Assembly: GCA_944989445.1 (NCBI GenBank) | Contig: CALYLW010000016.1 | Coordinates: forward strand, 130,476-194,475 | Direction: 5' to 3' | DNA length: 64,000 bases | Origin: Ampullaceana balthica | Lineage: Eukaryota > Mollusca > Gastropoda > Lymnaeidae | Part shown: positions 34,790 to 46,600 of the stretch, one piece after another | Layout: each line of letters begins with the position of its first letter | Numbering within the stretch: position 1 is the stretch's first letter | Notes under the pieces: generated by a model | Database searches by the model: none | Told to the model about the DNA's origin: nothing | Seen by the model: only the letters and a program-made list of their open reading frames with translations | Position numbers and translations under genes: made by a program

Positions 34790-35490
34790 TAAATGCATAA
34801 AATAAAAACAGGGTATTAGTAGGCCTGACAGGACGTAACACAACAGCGAACGTTTCGGCAAAGAGCCTTCTTCAACGGACAAATAGTACACAAATGAAAC
34901 GAATAAAACGAAATAATAGAAAAAAACACTTAGCTGCGGTGAAATCCAAGTAGTCCAGTAAAGATAAAGCAAGGAGAGAAAAGTAAGAGCTTAAATAGGA
35001 AAGGAAAGGGTGGGTGTGGCCAATCAATCAGCTTGTCAGTGCGAACACAACGTTGATCCCATGTGGTGTAAGAGTCCCATATTCATGGATTAGTCTATTC
35101 TCCAGACTGACCCGGCCGGGTGTGTTTGTACAAGAAACCAAGGCGGTGACAGACATGTCATCGACGCCCATGTGGTCCCGTCCATTGAAGTGTCGGGAGA
35201 CAGGACACTGTTTGTCTTGTTTAATGGCCCGTACATGTTCCGCGATACGGCAAGAGAGTAACCTCCCCGTTTCACCAATGTACTTCAAAGGACAGCGCTT
35301 ACACACAATGGTGTAGACCACATTGCGGCTAGTACAAAGATAGCCATTCCTAATCTTGAATGTCCCCTTAGGGAAGACAATCTGGTCCGTCTGGGTAACA
35401 AAGGGACATGTCTTGCAGCGATTACGACCACATGGCTTAGTGCCCAGATGGGAGGACGGAATAAGCAGACGGCTACGAACCAATTTTTTT
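34790..35490 (-). pseudogene. Penelope-like element 3' part (GIY-YIG nuclease)
   Basis: On the minus strand the frame from about 35490 to 35028 has a cysteine cluster (CGRNRCKTCPFV) and then the GIY-YIG region: NVVYTIVCKRCPLKYIGETG, followed by RIAEHVRAIK and ENRLIHEYGTL. This is the endonuclease end of Penelope-like retroelements; the usual linker and nuclease residues (YIGETG, Arg, Glu, His) are present. The reverse-transcriptase half is missing: upstream the frame runs into the GTT/AAC array. The 3' tail to about 34790 holds a hammerhead-like block. Confidence 0.85.
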
Positions 35491-35990
35491 TGTTGTTGTT
35501 GCTTTTGTTGTTGTAGTTGTTGTTTTGTTGTTGTTGCTTTGTTGTTGTTGCTGTTGTAGTTGTTGTTGTTTTGTTGTTGACGTTTTTGTTGTTGTTTTGT
35601 TTTTGTTGTTGTTGCTGTTGTTGTTTTTGTTGTTGTTGCTGTTGTTGCTTTTGTGTTGTTTTTGCTGTGATTGTTGTTGTCCACATCCCTTGCCCTGCGA
35701 CGACAATGTCCTTCATGTTGTTGTTGCTTTGTTGTTGTTGCTGTTTTATTTGTTGTTTTGTTGTTGTTGTTTTGTTGTTGTTGTTGTAGTTGTTTTTTTG
35801 TTGTTGTTTTGTTTTTGTTTTCTTGTTGTTTTTGTTGTTGTTTTGTTTTTGTTGTTTTGTTGTTGTTTTTGTTGTTTTTGTTGTTGTTTTGTTTTTGTTG
35901 TTTTGTTGTTTTTGTTGTTTTTGTTGTTGTTTTGTTTTTGTTGTTTTGTTGTTGTTTTTGTTGTTTTTGTTTTGTTGCTATTGTTGTTAA
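35487..35990. repeat. GTT-rich array 1
   Basis: About 500 bp of GTT and GTTTTT units. The long Cys/Val/Leu/Phe-rich and Gln/Asn/Thr-rich ORFs here are products of the repeat, not genes. An embedded spacer (cccttgccctgcgacgacaa) recurs in array 2. Confidence 0.95.
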
Positions 35991-36021
35991 ACCCGGGCGG
36001 GAGCCGGGTACTTGCCCCTAG

Positions 36022-37028
36022 TCTCTCTATATATATAAGACGCATTTGTTGTCTGTCTGTCTGTCTGTTCCCTAATAACTCAAGATCCAGACAACCAAAT
36101 AACGTGAAATTTGGTACACGTACACAAAATTATACCGGAAGGGTTATTAAACAGGTTTCGTTCCATATATATAAGATACTGGGGGCCGGGGGCCCAAAAT
36201 GTAGTTTTTCCTTATATGAGCTATATAAAATAAAAATTATTGAAAATTAAGACGTAAAATAATGACGCAAAATAATAAACATTTTGGTGTCGAGATTAAC
36301 AAGAAGGCAACTGTCGCCATAAAATAATTGTTTTGCTATTGTTGTTGATTTGTTGTTGTTGCTTTTGTTGTTGCTTTTGTTGTTGTAGTTGTTGTTTTGT
36401 TGTTGTTGCTTTGTTGTTGTTGTTGTTGTTGTTGTTGTTTTGTTGTTGTTTTGTTATTGATGTTTTTGTTGTTGTTTTGTTTTTGTTGTTTTTGCTGTTG
36501 TTTTGTTTTTGTGGTTGTTTTTGTTGTTGTTGCTGTTGTTGTTTCTGTTGTTGTTGTTTTTGCTGTTGTTGCTTTTGTGTTGTTTTTGCTGTTGTTGTCC
36601 ACATCCCTTGCCCTGCGACGACAATGCCCTTCATGTTGTTGTTGCTTTGTTGTTGTTGCTGTTGTAGTTGTTGTTTTGTTGTTGTTGCTTTGTTGTTGTT
36701 GCTGTTGTTGTTGTAGTTGTTTTGTTGTTGTTTTGTTGTTAATTTTGTTGTTTTTGTTGTTGTTTTGTTTTTGTTGTTTTGTTGCTGTTGCTGTTTCTGT
36801 TGTTGTTTTTGTCGTTGTTGCTGTTGTTGTTGCTGTTGTTGTTGTAGTTGTTGTTTTGTTGTTGTTGCTTTGTTGTTGTTGCTTTGTTGTTGTTGCTGTT
36901 GTTGTTGTAGTTGTTGTTTGTTGTTGTTTTGTTTTTGTTGTTTGATTTTGTTGTTTTGTTGCTGTTGTTGTTTTTGTTGTTGTTGCTGTTGTTGTTAAAC
37001 CCGGGCATAGCCGGGTACTTGCCCCTAG
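36022..37028 (+). mobile_element. Helitron-like unit 2
   Basis: Starts at the very base after the CTAG of unit 1 (TCTCTCTATATATATAAGAC) and ends with hairpin cccgggcatagccgggta, a spacer and CTAG, then T. It shares with unit 1 the 5' block gacgcatttgttgtctgtct and the GTT array. Confidence 0.62.
36332..36996. repeat. GTT-rich array 2
   Basis: About 665 bp of GTT-type units, interrupted by the same 40-bp spacer as array 1. Confidence 0.95.
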
Positions 37029-37279
37029 TATATATATATATATACACATATATTTATTTTTTAAAATATTGTGTCCCATATTGTGTCGTAAGTAAGGCGT
37101 TCTAATGTTTCCATTAGAACTTTCTCGGGGCTTGGTAGACCTTAGCGGCGCCCATCTCCTCTCCAAGTCAGCGGAGGACCTTTTAGTGATAGTCGTTCAT
37201 CAACATTTTTTATTGTGGCTTTAACGTGGGCTAGATCCCACGCCCCTCAGCTTGTGAGGAGAGCGCACTATTGACTTCG

Positions 37280-37280
<1 letters not shown>

Positions 37281-37340
<60 letters not shown>
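37281..37340. repeat. TA dinucleotide microsatellite
   Basis: About 30 TA units. Confidence 0.95.
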
Positions 37341-37344
<4 letters not shown>

Positions 37345-37483
37345 GAATGAATGTTATATTCCTAAAACTAAAACATGCTTTCTTACACTTATTTTGTATC
37401 ACTGATTGAATCAATTTACATTTTAAGCCATAACAAGTTTTATTATCCTAATTTTGATCCAGTGCTGTGTCATTGACTCCTAG

Positions 37484-37602
37484 TGGGACCGAGTCTTCAG
37501 AGCGAGATGTTGTTCTTGTACGTGATACCTATGCCTATCATGACGCAGAGCAATAAGAACATAATTTTGCTCTTAGTCGGATTTTCAAAAGAGCAGACTG
37601 AA
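37484..37602 (+). CDS. Gene B ectodomain exon (first detected)
   Basis: Acceptor gactcctag, donor gttggt (weak). Reads GPSLQSEMLFLYVIPMPIMT then NKNIILLLVGFSKEQTE, a beta-rich segment that fits the N-terminal side of the domain. Confidence 0.5.
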
Positions 37603-40600
37603 GTTGGTGAATATATTATATTCTTATATATGCTAGTTAAAATGTTCTACGTGGTAGTGTTGTTTAAATCATCTATATCACATATAAAGTATTGTGGATG
37701 CCCCACATCTGTTGTTTTATATTGGCTTTAATCTGTCTGTTCACTTCTTCACATTGTCTTACAGATACAAATTTTAATGAATGAACCCGAGGGCACTTTA
37801 CTGGTCTCATCAGTCAACGTCACTTCAGAGAGTGGAACTGAGGTAAGAATTAATGAGCAAGAAATGTGAGTATTCAAGAAATTATGCCTACGCCAGTTGA
37901 AATGACTCCAGATTGGTGAAATGCTCTAAAGTATTGATATTAGTATGTCTAGACTTGAAATGACCTTAAAGAGGACCGATGACCTAAAATGACTTTTCGA
38001 TACCAGTAAGCATCATGACAGTATGTCTAGTGGTTAAAATACTTCAAATGTTGGAGTGTGGAGAATAAACATAATTTTATGTAGAATCTTATTCATAAAC
38101 TTGTGATTGATTGTGTTAACATTGTCATTGGTCTAAAGCTCAGCTATATCAATTCATGTGATTGATTGAGTTAACATTATCATTGGTCTAAAGCTCAGCT
38201 ATATCAAGCCATGGGATTGATTGAAGTAACATTTTCATTGATCTAAAGATCAGCTATATCAAGCCATGTGATTGATTGAGTTAAAATTATCATTGGTCTA
38301 AAGCTCAGCTATATCAAGCCATGTGATTGACATATCAAATTTGAGCCCGCTTCAACCAATCTGAAATTGATCAATAATTTTAATAAGGAAAAAAAGTAAC
38401 AAACATACTCGTATGTGTGTCTCTCTCACTTTTACTCGTCCCCAGCAATAATGTCCCCCAAACAGCACATTGGAACTGGAAGGATCTGGTCACTTTGGTT
38501 TAAACGTCGTACTCGTAGACGGGCCGAGCTCAATGGCCGCCTACATGGGTGTCCCTGTTGAGTTATGGCGATGTTCGTACTTCACCGTCTCTCTGAGGTG
38601 AATTCTTTAGAACGCAGAACCACTCGATATTCGTAGGGACAAGGCAATCATAACGATTGCAGAGAGGTACCGCAGGCTAGACTTTAGGGAGCCCTGCTAC
38701 CAGATGCAGCACAACTGGGGCGGACGTGGGTGTTTGAAACGTTCCTCATTTATGCATCAAGTAACGGAACTTGATAGGAACGTCAAACCCCCACGAAATA
38801 GAAGACAAATTATAAGTGTCCCACTCAAACCGCCCTATGCGGAATGCACACGCCCCGAAATACGTTTGTCTTTGACTGACATGGCGGTGACGAAACGCAG
38901 ACCTGAACATGTACAGAAAGCGGCTGCCCTTGAGACGATAGAAGGGTTCGCGGGAACCCAAGTGAAAGTGTTCACGGATGGGTCTGCCAGTTCAAGTGAA
39001 GGAATTGCAGGATATGGTGCGCTCATCTTATACCCAATAGGAGGGCCACCAAAAGAAGAACTTCTAGGTCCCTGTGGGACTATGTTATCGAATTACGATG
39101 CGGAGCTTGAAGCTATACACAGGGCCCTGGAAAGTGTGCACCGGACACTGCAGGGGTCGGAAATTTTTGGTTTCGACACGGTGCTGTTTTGTGACTCGAG
39201 ATCAGCCCTCGAAGTCCTGGCTAGGGTAGACTCGAAAGACTTGGAGGTAAGGTAACCGTGCAGTGGATCCCGAGCCACGTGAATGTTAATGGCAATGAAA
39301 AGGCAGACTCCCTGGCCAAAGCAGGTGCAGCACTGCCCCAACCAGAGGCCCCAGTCACTTATCTTGGGGCTAAAACCTGGCTAAAGGACCACTTCCGGAG
39401 TAAGTGTTTACCAGGAGTGGGCTGACAACACGACAGCCAGAGGGGTATTCGCTAACATGCCCAGGCCAAGCCGTTCAGACCAGTGGTGGAACCTGAGTCG
39501 CAAACACCAGAGTTTGGTGACTCAGATGAGAACAGAACATTGCCCAACCAACTCTTACTTTCACAGGCTAGACCACAACAGGGACTCGAACTGCCGTCAT
39601 TGCAGCCAAGCCCCTGAGACAGTCGTACACCTGGTGACGTCTTGCCCGGCGCTTGATATAGCCGGGGGGGGGTGAGGGAGGCGGAAGAGTCCCATGTAAA
39701 GACAATGTTGTATGGCAATGCTCAGCAGATGGAGCAGATTGCCCAGGTACTAGCCAAGGCCTTAAGAGATTAGTCTCAGGCCTACAGAATATGTGTTTAG
39801 TTTTAGATGATATGTGATAATAAAACATTTAGTTGTAGAAATGTTATCTTGGGGAACATGTTATTATTTATTACAATAAGTGGCGTAAAAAGTCGTCACT
39901 TGCTTATTTGTCATCCTTTGTCATGATAATATTATCATTTGTGGTCCACATTTTCCCACACAACTGCCAGTATTTGAAACGCAGTCTTGTCTTGTGTTTT
40001 CAGTGGCCCATCGTTTATTCAAGTGGTGTCCATAGTTAGCACGAAAGTTGTGATCAAGTTTATATTTTTCGACTCCGAGTCTTTTCAGTATCGATCCATG
40101 ATTTTCTTTGACCACGACGAGCTCGTAATTCTCTTGGAAATGTTTGCTAAACATGATGAACAAAGTCAATTATGGCAGGTGTTCTTCAAATTGATTTTGG
40201 TAATGTAGCCTTTATTGATCAAAATATTGGAAGAAACAGTCATTTCTGGCACTTATATTGTTATTTCAACGATACCGCTTGCAACATAGAAGAAGGTTAA
40301 AATGAACTATATTCATGTTTTCCTGGAATTCATGGTTCTTTATAGTTTTGAGTGAAACCCAAAAACGTGTATGAAAATTTAGATGTATTTTTAACAACAA
40401 AATAAACAACAGTATAGACACAACATTTAAAAGACTCTAAAAGGAAAATTCAATGTTAATTTCCTAAGACGTGTCCAATATTTTTATTTACATTTTCCTA
40501 TATATTATATTTATCTAATATTTTAATATAAATTTTATAATGTTTATATACATCAAAAAGTGTTGATTTAAATATAACAGTCTAGGAATTTACCAAAAGT

Positions 40601-43600
40601 TAAGACGGAAAGCTTACCCGTTAGTTAAATGCCAACAAGATACAATTTAAAATAAAACGAACAGGTTAGATGTTTAGACCGGCTACCAAATAGGATCAAT
40701 TTTTTTCCATGCCAGACTAGATATGAAATTAACGATTTAAATAATAAAAACCGAATAGCTTAAGATTTGTATAAAAAGACACTTATGTTTTAAATGTTCA
40801 TAACTTTCTGCTTTGTTCTGTTAATACCGCAGCAGACTTTCACTGACGCTGAGTTTCTGCGAGAAAACATCACCGAACAAGACCTCGGGTAAAAGTCTGT
40901 TGGATGGTGCAATGAAAACTCTCTTGTGCCAAAACGCTTTTAGTGAGAGGTTACCTAGAAAACAAAACCAAACTCTGGTGTAATTTATTCAATATATTTA
41001 GACACCGTGGCTTATCTGTCACATCGTGTCCAATAGAGTAATGATATTCATGTCATGGATCAACATGACTTTTTAGATATAATGAATAAGTCGGTGGTGG
41101 AAAAATACTGTATTGGATCAACAATAAGTTAAAGATTTCAATGAAACACGTAACAATGAGAAAAAGTTTACATCAAGTTTTCATTTATCGCCATTTCCTT
41201 CCCTTTCCCCAAATTGACGTTACAGGCAATGAGAGGTTTGTTTCAAAACAAATTTAAAGAGCATGTTTCCAGTTTCTCTTTTTGACTTCTGCTAGCTAAA
41301 CTTGGGGTGATGGTAACATATGGGTGTCCCTGTAGAAAAGCTATCATCAGTTTAGAAGATTGTACAATTTTTGCAGTTACTAATAAAATCATAGAAAATC
41401 CTAAATCAAAGTCATTATAACCGTCTCCATATGATCTGTTTAATCGATCATTTCGATTGCATCGGTCGTGTCAGTGTTATAATATTAATTCATTACGATT
41501 ATTTTTCATTGTCAGCAAAAATAAAATTTAAAAAAAAACTATTGTATTCACAATTTATAAAGTTCATTAAAAAAAAATGTTTTATGGAAAATATAAAGTC
41601 GTGTGAAGCAAGTTGGTAGTAATTTGTAGTAAGAAGTATAACAGGGCAACACTTCTTCATTTATATTAATTACGTTTTGTATTATTTTATATAAAACTTA
41701 TATTAATATAAAGAAATACAATTGTGACTTTAAAAAGACAACGTTACATTATCCAATAAAAGTTAACTATTTTCATTCATAAGCACTTTCAATAAATACA
41801 TGTTTAAATAAGGTACCCGAGTCCATGGTGGAAAGCCCATTGGTGTGGTCAGTGGAAATTGCTATGTTAACACCCACGAAGATCTTTGTCGTGCAGATGA
41901 TATTTTTAACGAGTCCTCCGGAGACATGACAGCAGGTGAGAAATCTCTTACCCTTAAATCTGAATTTCTTTCAGACAAAAGTGAATTGATTTACTTTGAA
42001 AATTAAATTAGTCAAATTATGTGATAAGACAAATTTAGGCATAATTGCAGTCAAGATAGCTTACGTTTTTAACATATTAAATGTATAAATTCATGTTATA
42101 TTTTAGCAAAGACAGCGATAAATTTTATTAAAAAAATAATTATAAGGTCTTAGGCTCTTAACGATACATAGCCCTAGTAAGATACACCCATTTTTTATAT
42201 TTAATCTTACTTAACAAAATTTAGTTTTCAAAATCAACGTAGGAATTTTGTGGGAAAATAATTTAGAAACGTTTTGCCTCGAATTCTTATATAAAGATAT
42301 AATTATATAAAATTTGACACTGATAACTTCTCTTACAATAACTCATACAACATGTTATTATTTAAATTATGTTTGTCTCCTCTTCTCCCAGAGTTGCTGT
42401 TCCCTGCCGAGGTGGGGAGCACTACATATATAATACCGCAGCTACTCGAGCTCCCAAGGAGGAAATCGTTTTTCAACCAGCGACTCACAATAACACCGAA
42501 ATCACTGTCAGTAATAAGACGAGCCAATAGAAATTAAAGCTTAATATATCTGGGCAATACCGTCTTGTAAGTCTAGTATGTTTAATCCATTAAATGTGAA
42601 ACAATGCTAACTTTATGGTTGTAAACATCATTTTTTTGTGGCGCGGCTTATAGATGCATATGCAGATAATTATGAAATACTGAATCAAATAAGGTAGATC
42701 TTTATTATAAAATGTTTAAAATGGCTGTGACAGCAATTAAAAACATTTACAAAATGTTAAAAATTAAAACCATTAATTAAAAACAAGTAATAAAAACTCG
42801 AATAAATATTTAAACGATATTCCCAACAAAGAATTTACCATTTTTATATTCAAGGGAAATCATTCTAGATTACATTAAAAGTCATTTCAAATTACTAATT
42901 CTGAAAGTAAACAAAATTGACGCCAGATCCCCTCACGCTACATCTCACCAATAATGTGTAGATATAATGCGCACCGCGCATCAATCTAACATTAGCATTC
43001 ACGAATCGGGGAAAACCCCATTAACTATCAGTCTAGATTACATCAAAAGTCATTTCAAATAAATAAATATGAAATTAAACAAAACAATTGCTTTCTACAA
43101 ATTGATTCTAAAATTACGGGAGTCGAACGAAAAGGCAGTTATGTGAAATTCCTTCTTCAACATTGTTCTAAATATTATTAGCTTCGTTTGGCGTTTGTTT
43201 CAACCCGATAGCTGTTATGATTGGCGAGAAATTAACAAAATACTGATATTTTTTTCGTTTTTTCCCCCCAGCAAATTCAGTAAACCCTTTCGGTATCTTT
43301 TTGGCCCTTGCAGATCATTGAGACCTCCTTAAGATACTTGCAAATGACCCGAACCCTCTATCCGGTATGGTTCAGGAGGAGTTGCAGGATCAAGCTCTAC
43401 CGACATTTCAAGTATATAAACGCAGTTTTTCCCATGATAAATTACGTTAAAAAATAATAATAATAAACTGCATCGTCTAAATCAAAACAATTTTTAGCGT
43501 AATTTGCCCATGAGACAAACTCCGTTTATATATTTGAAAGTCTGTCCTGTATGAATGTCTGATCGAGCGTGCAGAAGCAACTACTCATGAACCATACCAG

Positions 43601-46600
43601 ATAGAGGGTTCGAGTCTTTGAAAATATGTTAAGGAGGTCCCAAGGATGTGAACGGGACAAAAAAATTCCCGAAACGTTTACTGGATTTCCTTGAAAAAAA
43701 AACATGAAAAAATATCAGTATTTCGTCAATTTCTCAACAACCATAACATCTATCGGGTTGAAACAAACGTCAAACGGTAGCTAATAATCTATAGATCAGT
43801 GTTGGAGAAGGAATTTATGAAAAATATCTTTTCGTTCGACTCTCGTAATTTTAGCAGCAATCTGTAGATAGCAATTGTTTTGTTTACTCTCAGAATAATT
43901 GATTTGAAATGACTTTTAATGTAATCTAGAATGATTTCCCTTGATTAAAAAAAGTCGGAAATTATTTTGTTCAACTCAACTTGTTTTCACCGCAAAATTG
44001 CCTGGTACAACTGATAATATTGCTTCTACAAATAATAATATAGACAATATAGAGTCTAATTTGAAAGCTGCTAAACTTCGCACTAAAATTTAGTATTTTG
44101 GATAGTATTTAAAATAATTTCTAGTTGCAATATATAGTATACCTTCCAGTTCCAATGTAAACAGTTCAATTTTTGGATACTTTTTTTAATGGGTGACTTA
44201 TTTGTCTTTTATGAATTAATAAAATAATGTATGATCGTTATTTACTTGCTGAACACTAATTAGAGATCTATCTCGAACATTGTTATGGACTAATTGTTGG
44301 AAATTGCACTTAAATACTGATTCCAGTTTTTATTACTTGCTTTAATTGATATGATAGATAAAATTAATTAAATTTTGTCTTATTACTTGATAGATATTTT
44401 TCAGACATTCTTATGAAGAGCTCTTATTGGTTTCTTTCAGCTGCATTCGGGAATTTACAGCCTTAAGAGCAATGTGCCGTTTAAGGTTTTTTTTTGCAAT
44501 GACGTCATCGTGCAGTGTGCTTGACGTAAATTCTTTATATGGAGATCCCTCCCTTACACAGATCATGCCAACATCATTATTTTACGATGAGTATTTTTTT
44601 AGTTAAAACAAAATTACGTCTTTAGATATTTCTATGTCAAATTTGTGTACATCCGCAGTTAACAGTAATCGCCTAGACTTACCAGAAAGGCCATACACAA
44701 CTATAGCTAGCGATGAAAATCGCAAACAAATGGCAAAATCATCGTGGGAACCTCTCGTCTTGTTAATTTTTTTAATCAGCGATTTGAGAATCATTTACAA
44801 GATAGATATTCCCATAACATCATTTAGACTAACACTGGCAGTTAACATGTCCCTTTACATTATCCCATGCATCTGTAACATGTGCATCTGATTTACATCA
44901 GGAAGTTTGATTTGGACATCAATATTAAATTGCTCTTGTTGATCGTCATTAACATTGTTGACGCCTCGGGAATCAGACTAAATAACTACACGAGGGCTCC
45001 GGAAACGTAAGTCGAAAATTTATTTAGAAAAGATTTACTTGTATTAGTAGATTATTTTAACTTTCTTTTGAAAAGATTCACTTGTATAAGTAAATTAATT
45101 TAACTTTCTTTTGAAAAGATTTACTTGTATTAGTAGATTAATTTACTTTCTTTTGAAAAGATTTACTTGTATTAGTAGATTAGTTTAACTTTCTATTGAA
45201 AAGATGTACTTGTTTTAGTACATGAGTTTAACTTTCTACTCACAACATTCATCTTTTAAACTCGACCACTCATGTCCATCTCAAGACCCATGGGATATCA
45301 CCCATGTCCACCTCTAGACCCATGGGATAACACCCATGTCCATCTCTAGACCCATGGAATAACACCCATGTCCATCTCTAGACCCATGGGATAACACCCA
45401 TGTCCATCTCTAGAACCATGGAATAACACCCATGTCCATCTCTAGACCCATGGGATAACACCCATGTCCATCTCTAGACCCATGCAATAACACCCATGTC
45501 CATCTCTAGACCCATGCAATAACACCCATGTCCATCTCTAGACCCATACAATAACACCCATGTCCATCTCTAGACCCATGCAATAACACACATGTCCATC
45601 TCTAGACCCATACAATAACACCCATGTCCATCTCTAGACCCATGCAATAACACCCATGTCCATCACTAGACCCATGCAATAACACCCATGTCCATTGCGG
45701 GAAAACGGACATCTGTGAGAGGTTCACTAGCAAGTGCATCCACGATTGTGAGGCCGGATATGCGGGGAGATTTTGTGAGAAAAGTAGGCTCGTAATCTTA
45801 AAGTTAGACCAAATGAAAAAAGACAGTTGGGACAAACGTGGACACAAAAAACTGCAGACAAGCAGTGTGTTAGAGTTACATATGAAGTTATTTAACAAAT
45901 TGTTATTATTTATGAATGTATTTTGCTTTAACTATTGTGATTTTAATATATTAATAAGGAACAATGTAAGATACTAAAATCGACAATGAATTTTAAAATC
46001 GCCCAAATACTAGTAATTAATGTTAACAAAATACTACTTACTGATTTTAAAAAAAAACAACATGGTTTTACACTAAATGATAACTTCATTTTAGTTAATT
46101 ATTTTTAACACTGATAGGAGCAAAAAAAACAACATTTGCCAGAGACCTACAAATAATTATTAGAGTTAAGGGTACGTCATGAAATCAACTAACCTTCAGA
46201 TACTAATGAAAGTAACTATGAAACATTTTCAATCTTAAATTAGTGTAGAAACACGAAACAAGAGCAATACCTGAGTTACATTTTGTAATTGCTAATATTA
46301 ATATCTCAGAGTGTCCCCCGAACTGTGCCAACAAAGAATGCGATAGGATAAACAGAGCATACACCTCAGGATGCATCAAGGATTTCACTGACCTAGATTG
46401 TGAATCAAGTAAGTCACACTTTTCCCTATACCTTTTCATTATAAAATAATTTGTTTTAAAATTCATTGTGAAATTCTCCAACCCCAAAATGTATTTTTCT
46501 TTTCATTAATGGAAAATTGATATTACCTACTTGTTTGAAAAATACGCATACGATTGTTGGAATAAGTATTGCTGTAATAATTGAATTATTTTAATGTGAC

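Noticed and set aside
35487..37166. Long ORFs up to 276 aa rich in Cys/Val/Leu or Gln/Asn/Thr
   Set aside because: They are translations of GTT/AAC repeats in several frames on both strands, with no non-repeat domain except the Penelope GIY-YIG part.
44634..44891. 85-aa plus-strand ORF in gene B
   Set aside because: It falls in the intron between two supported exons and has no match to genes A or C.
45602..45898. 98-aa minus-strand ORF with repeated Trp-Met/His motifs
   Set aside because: It is the reverse reading of the 32-bp minisatellite and the gene B EGF exon.
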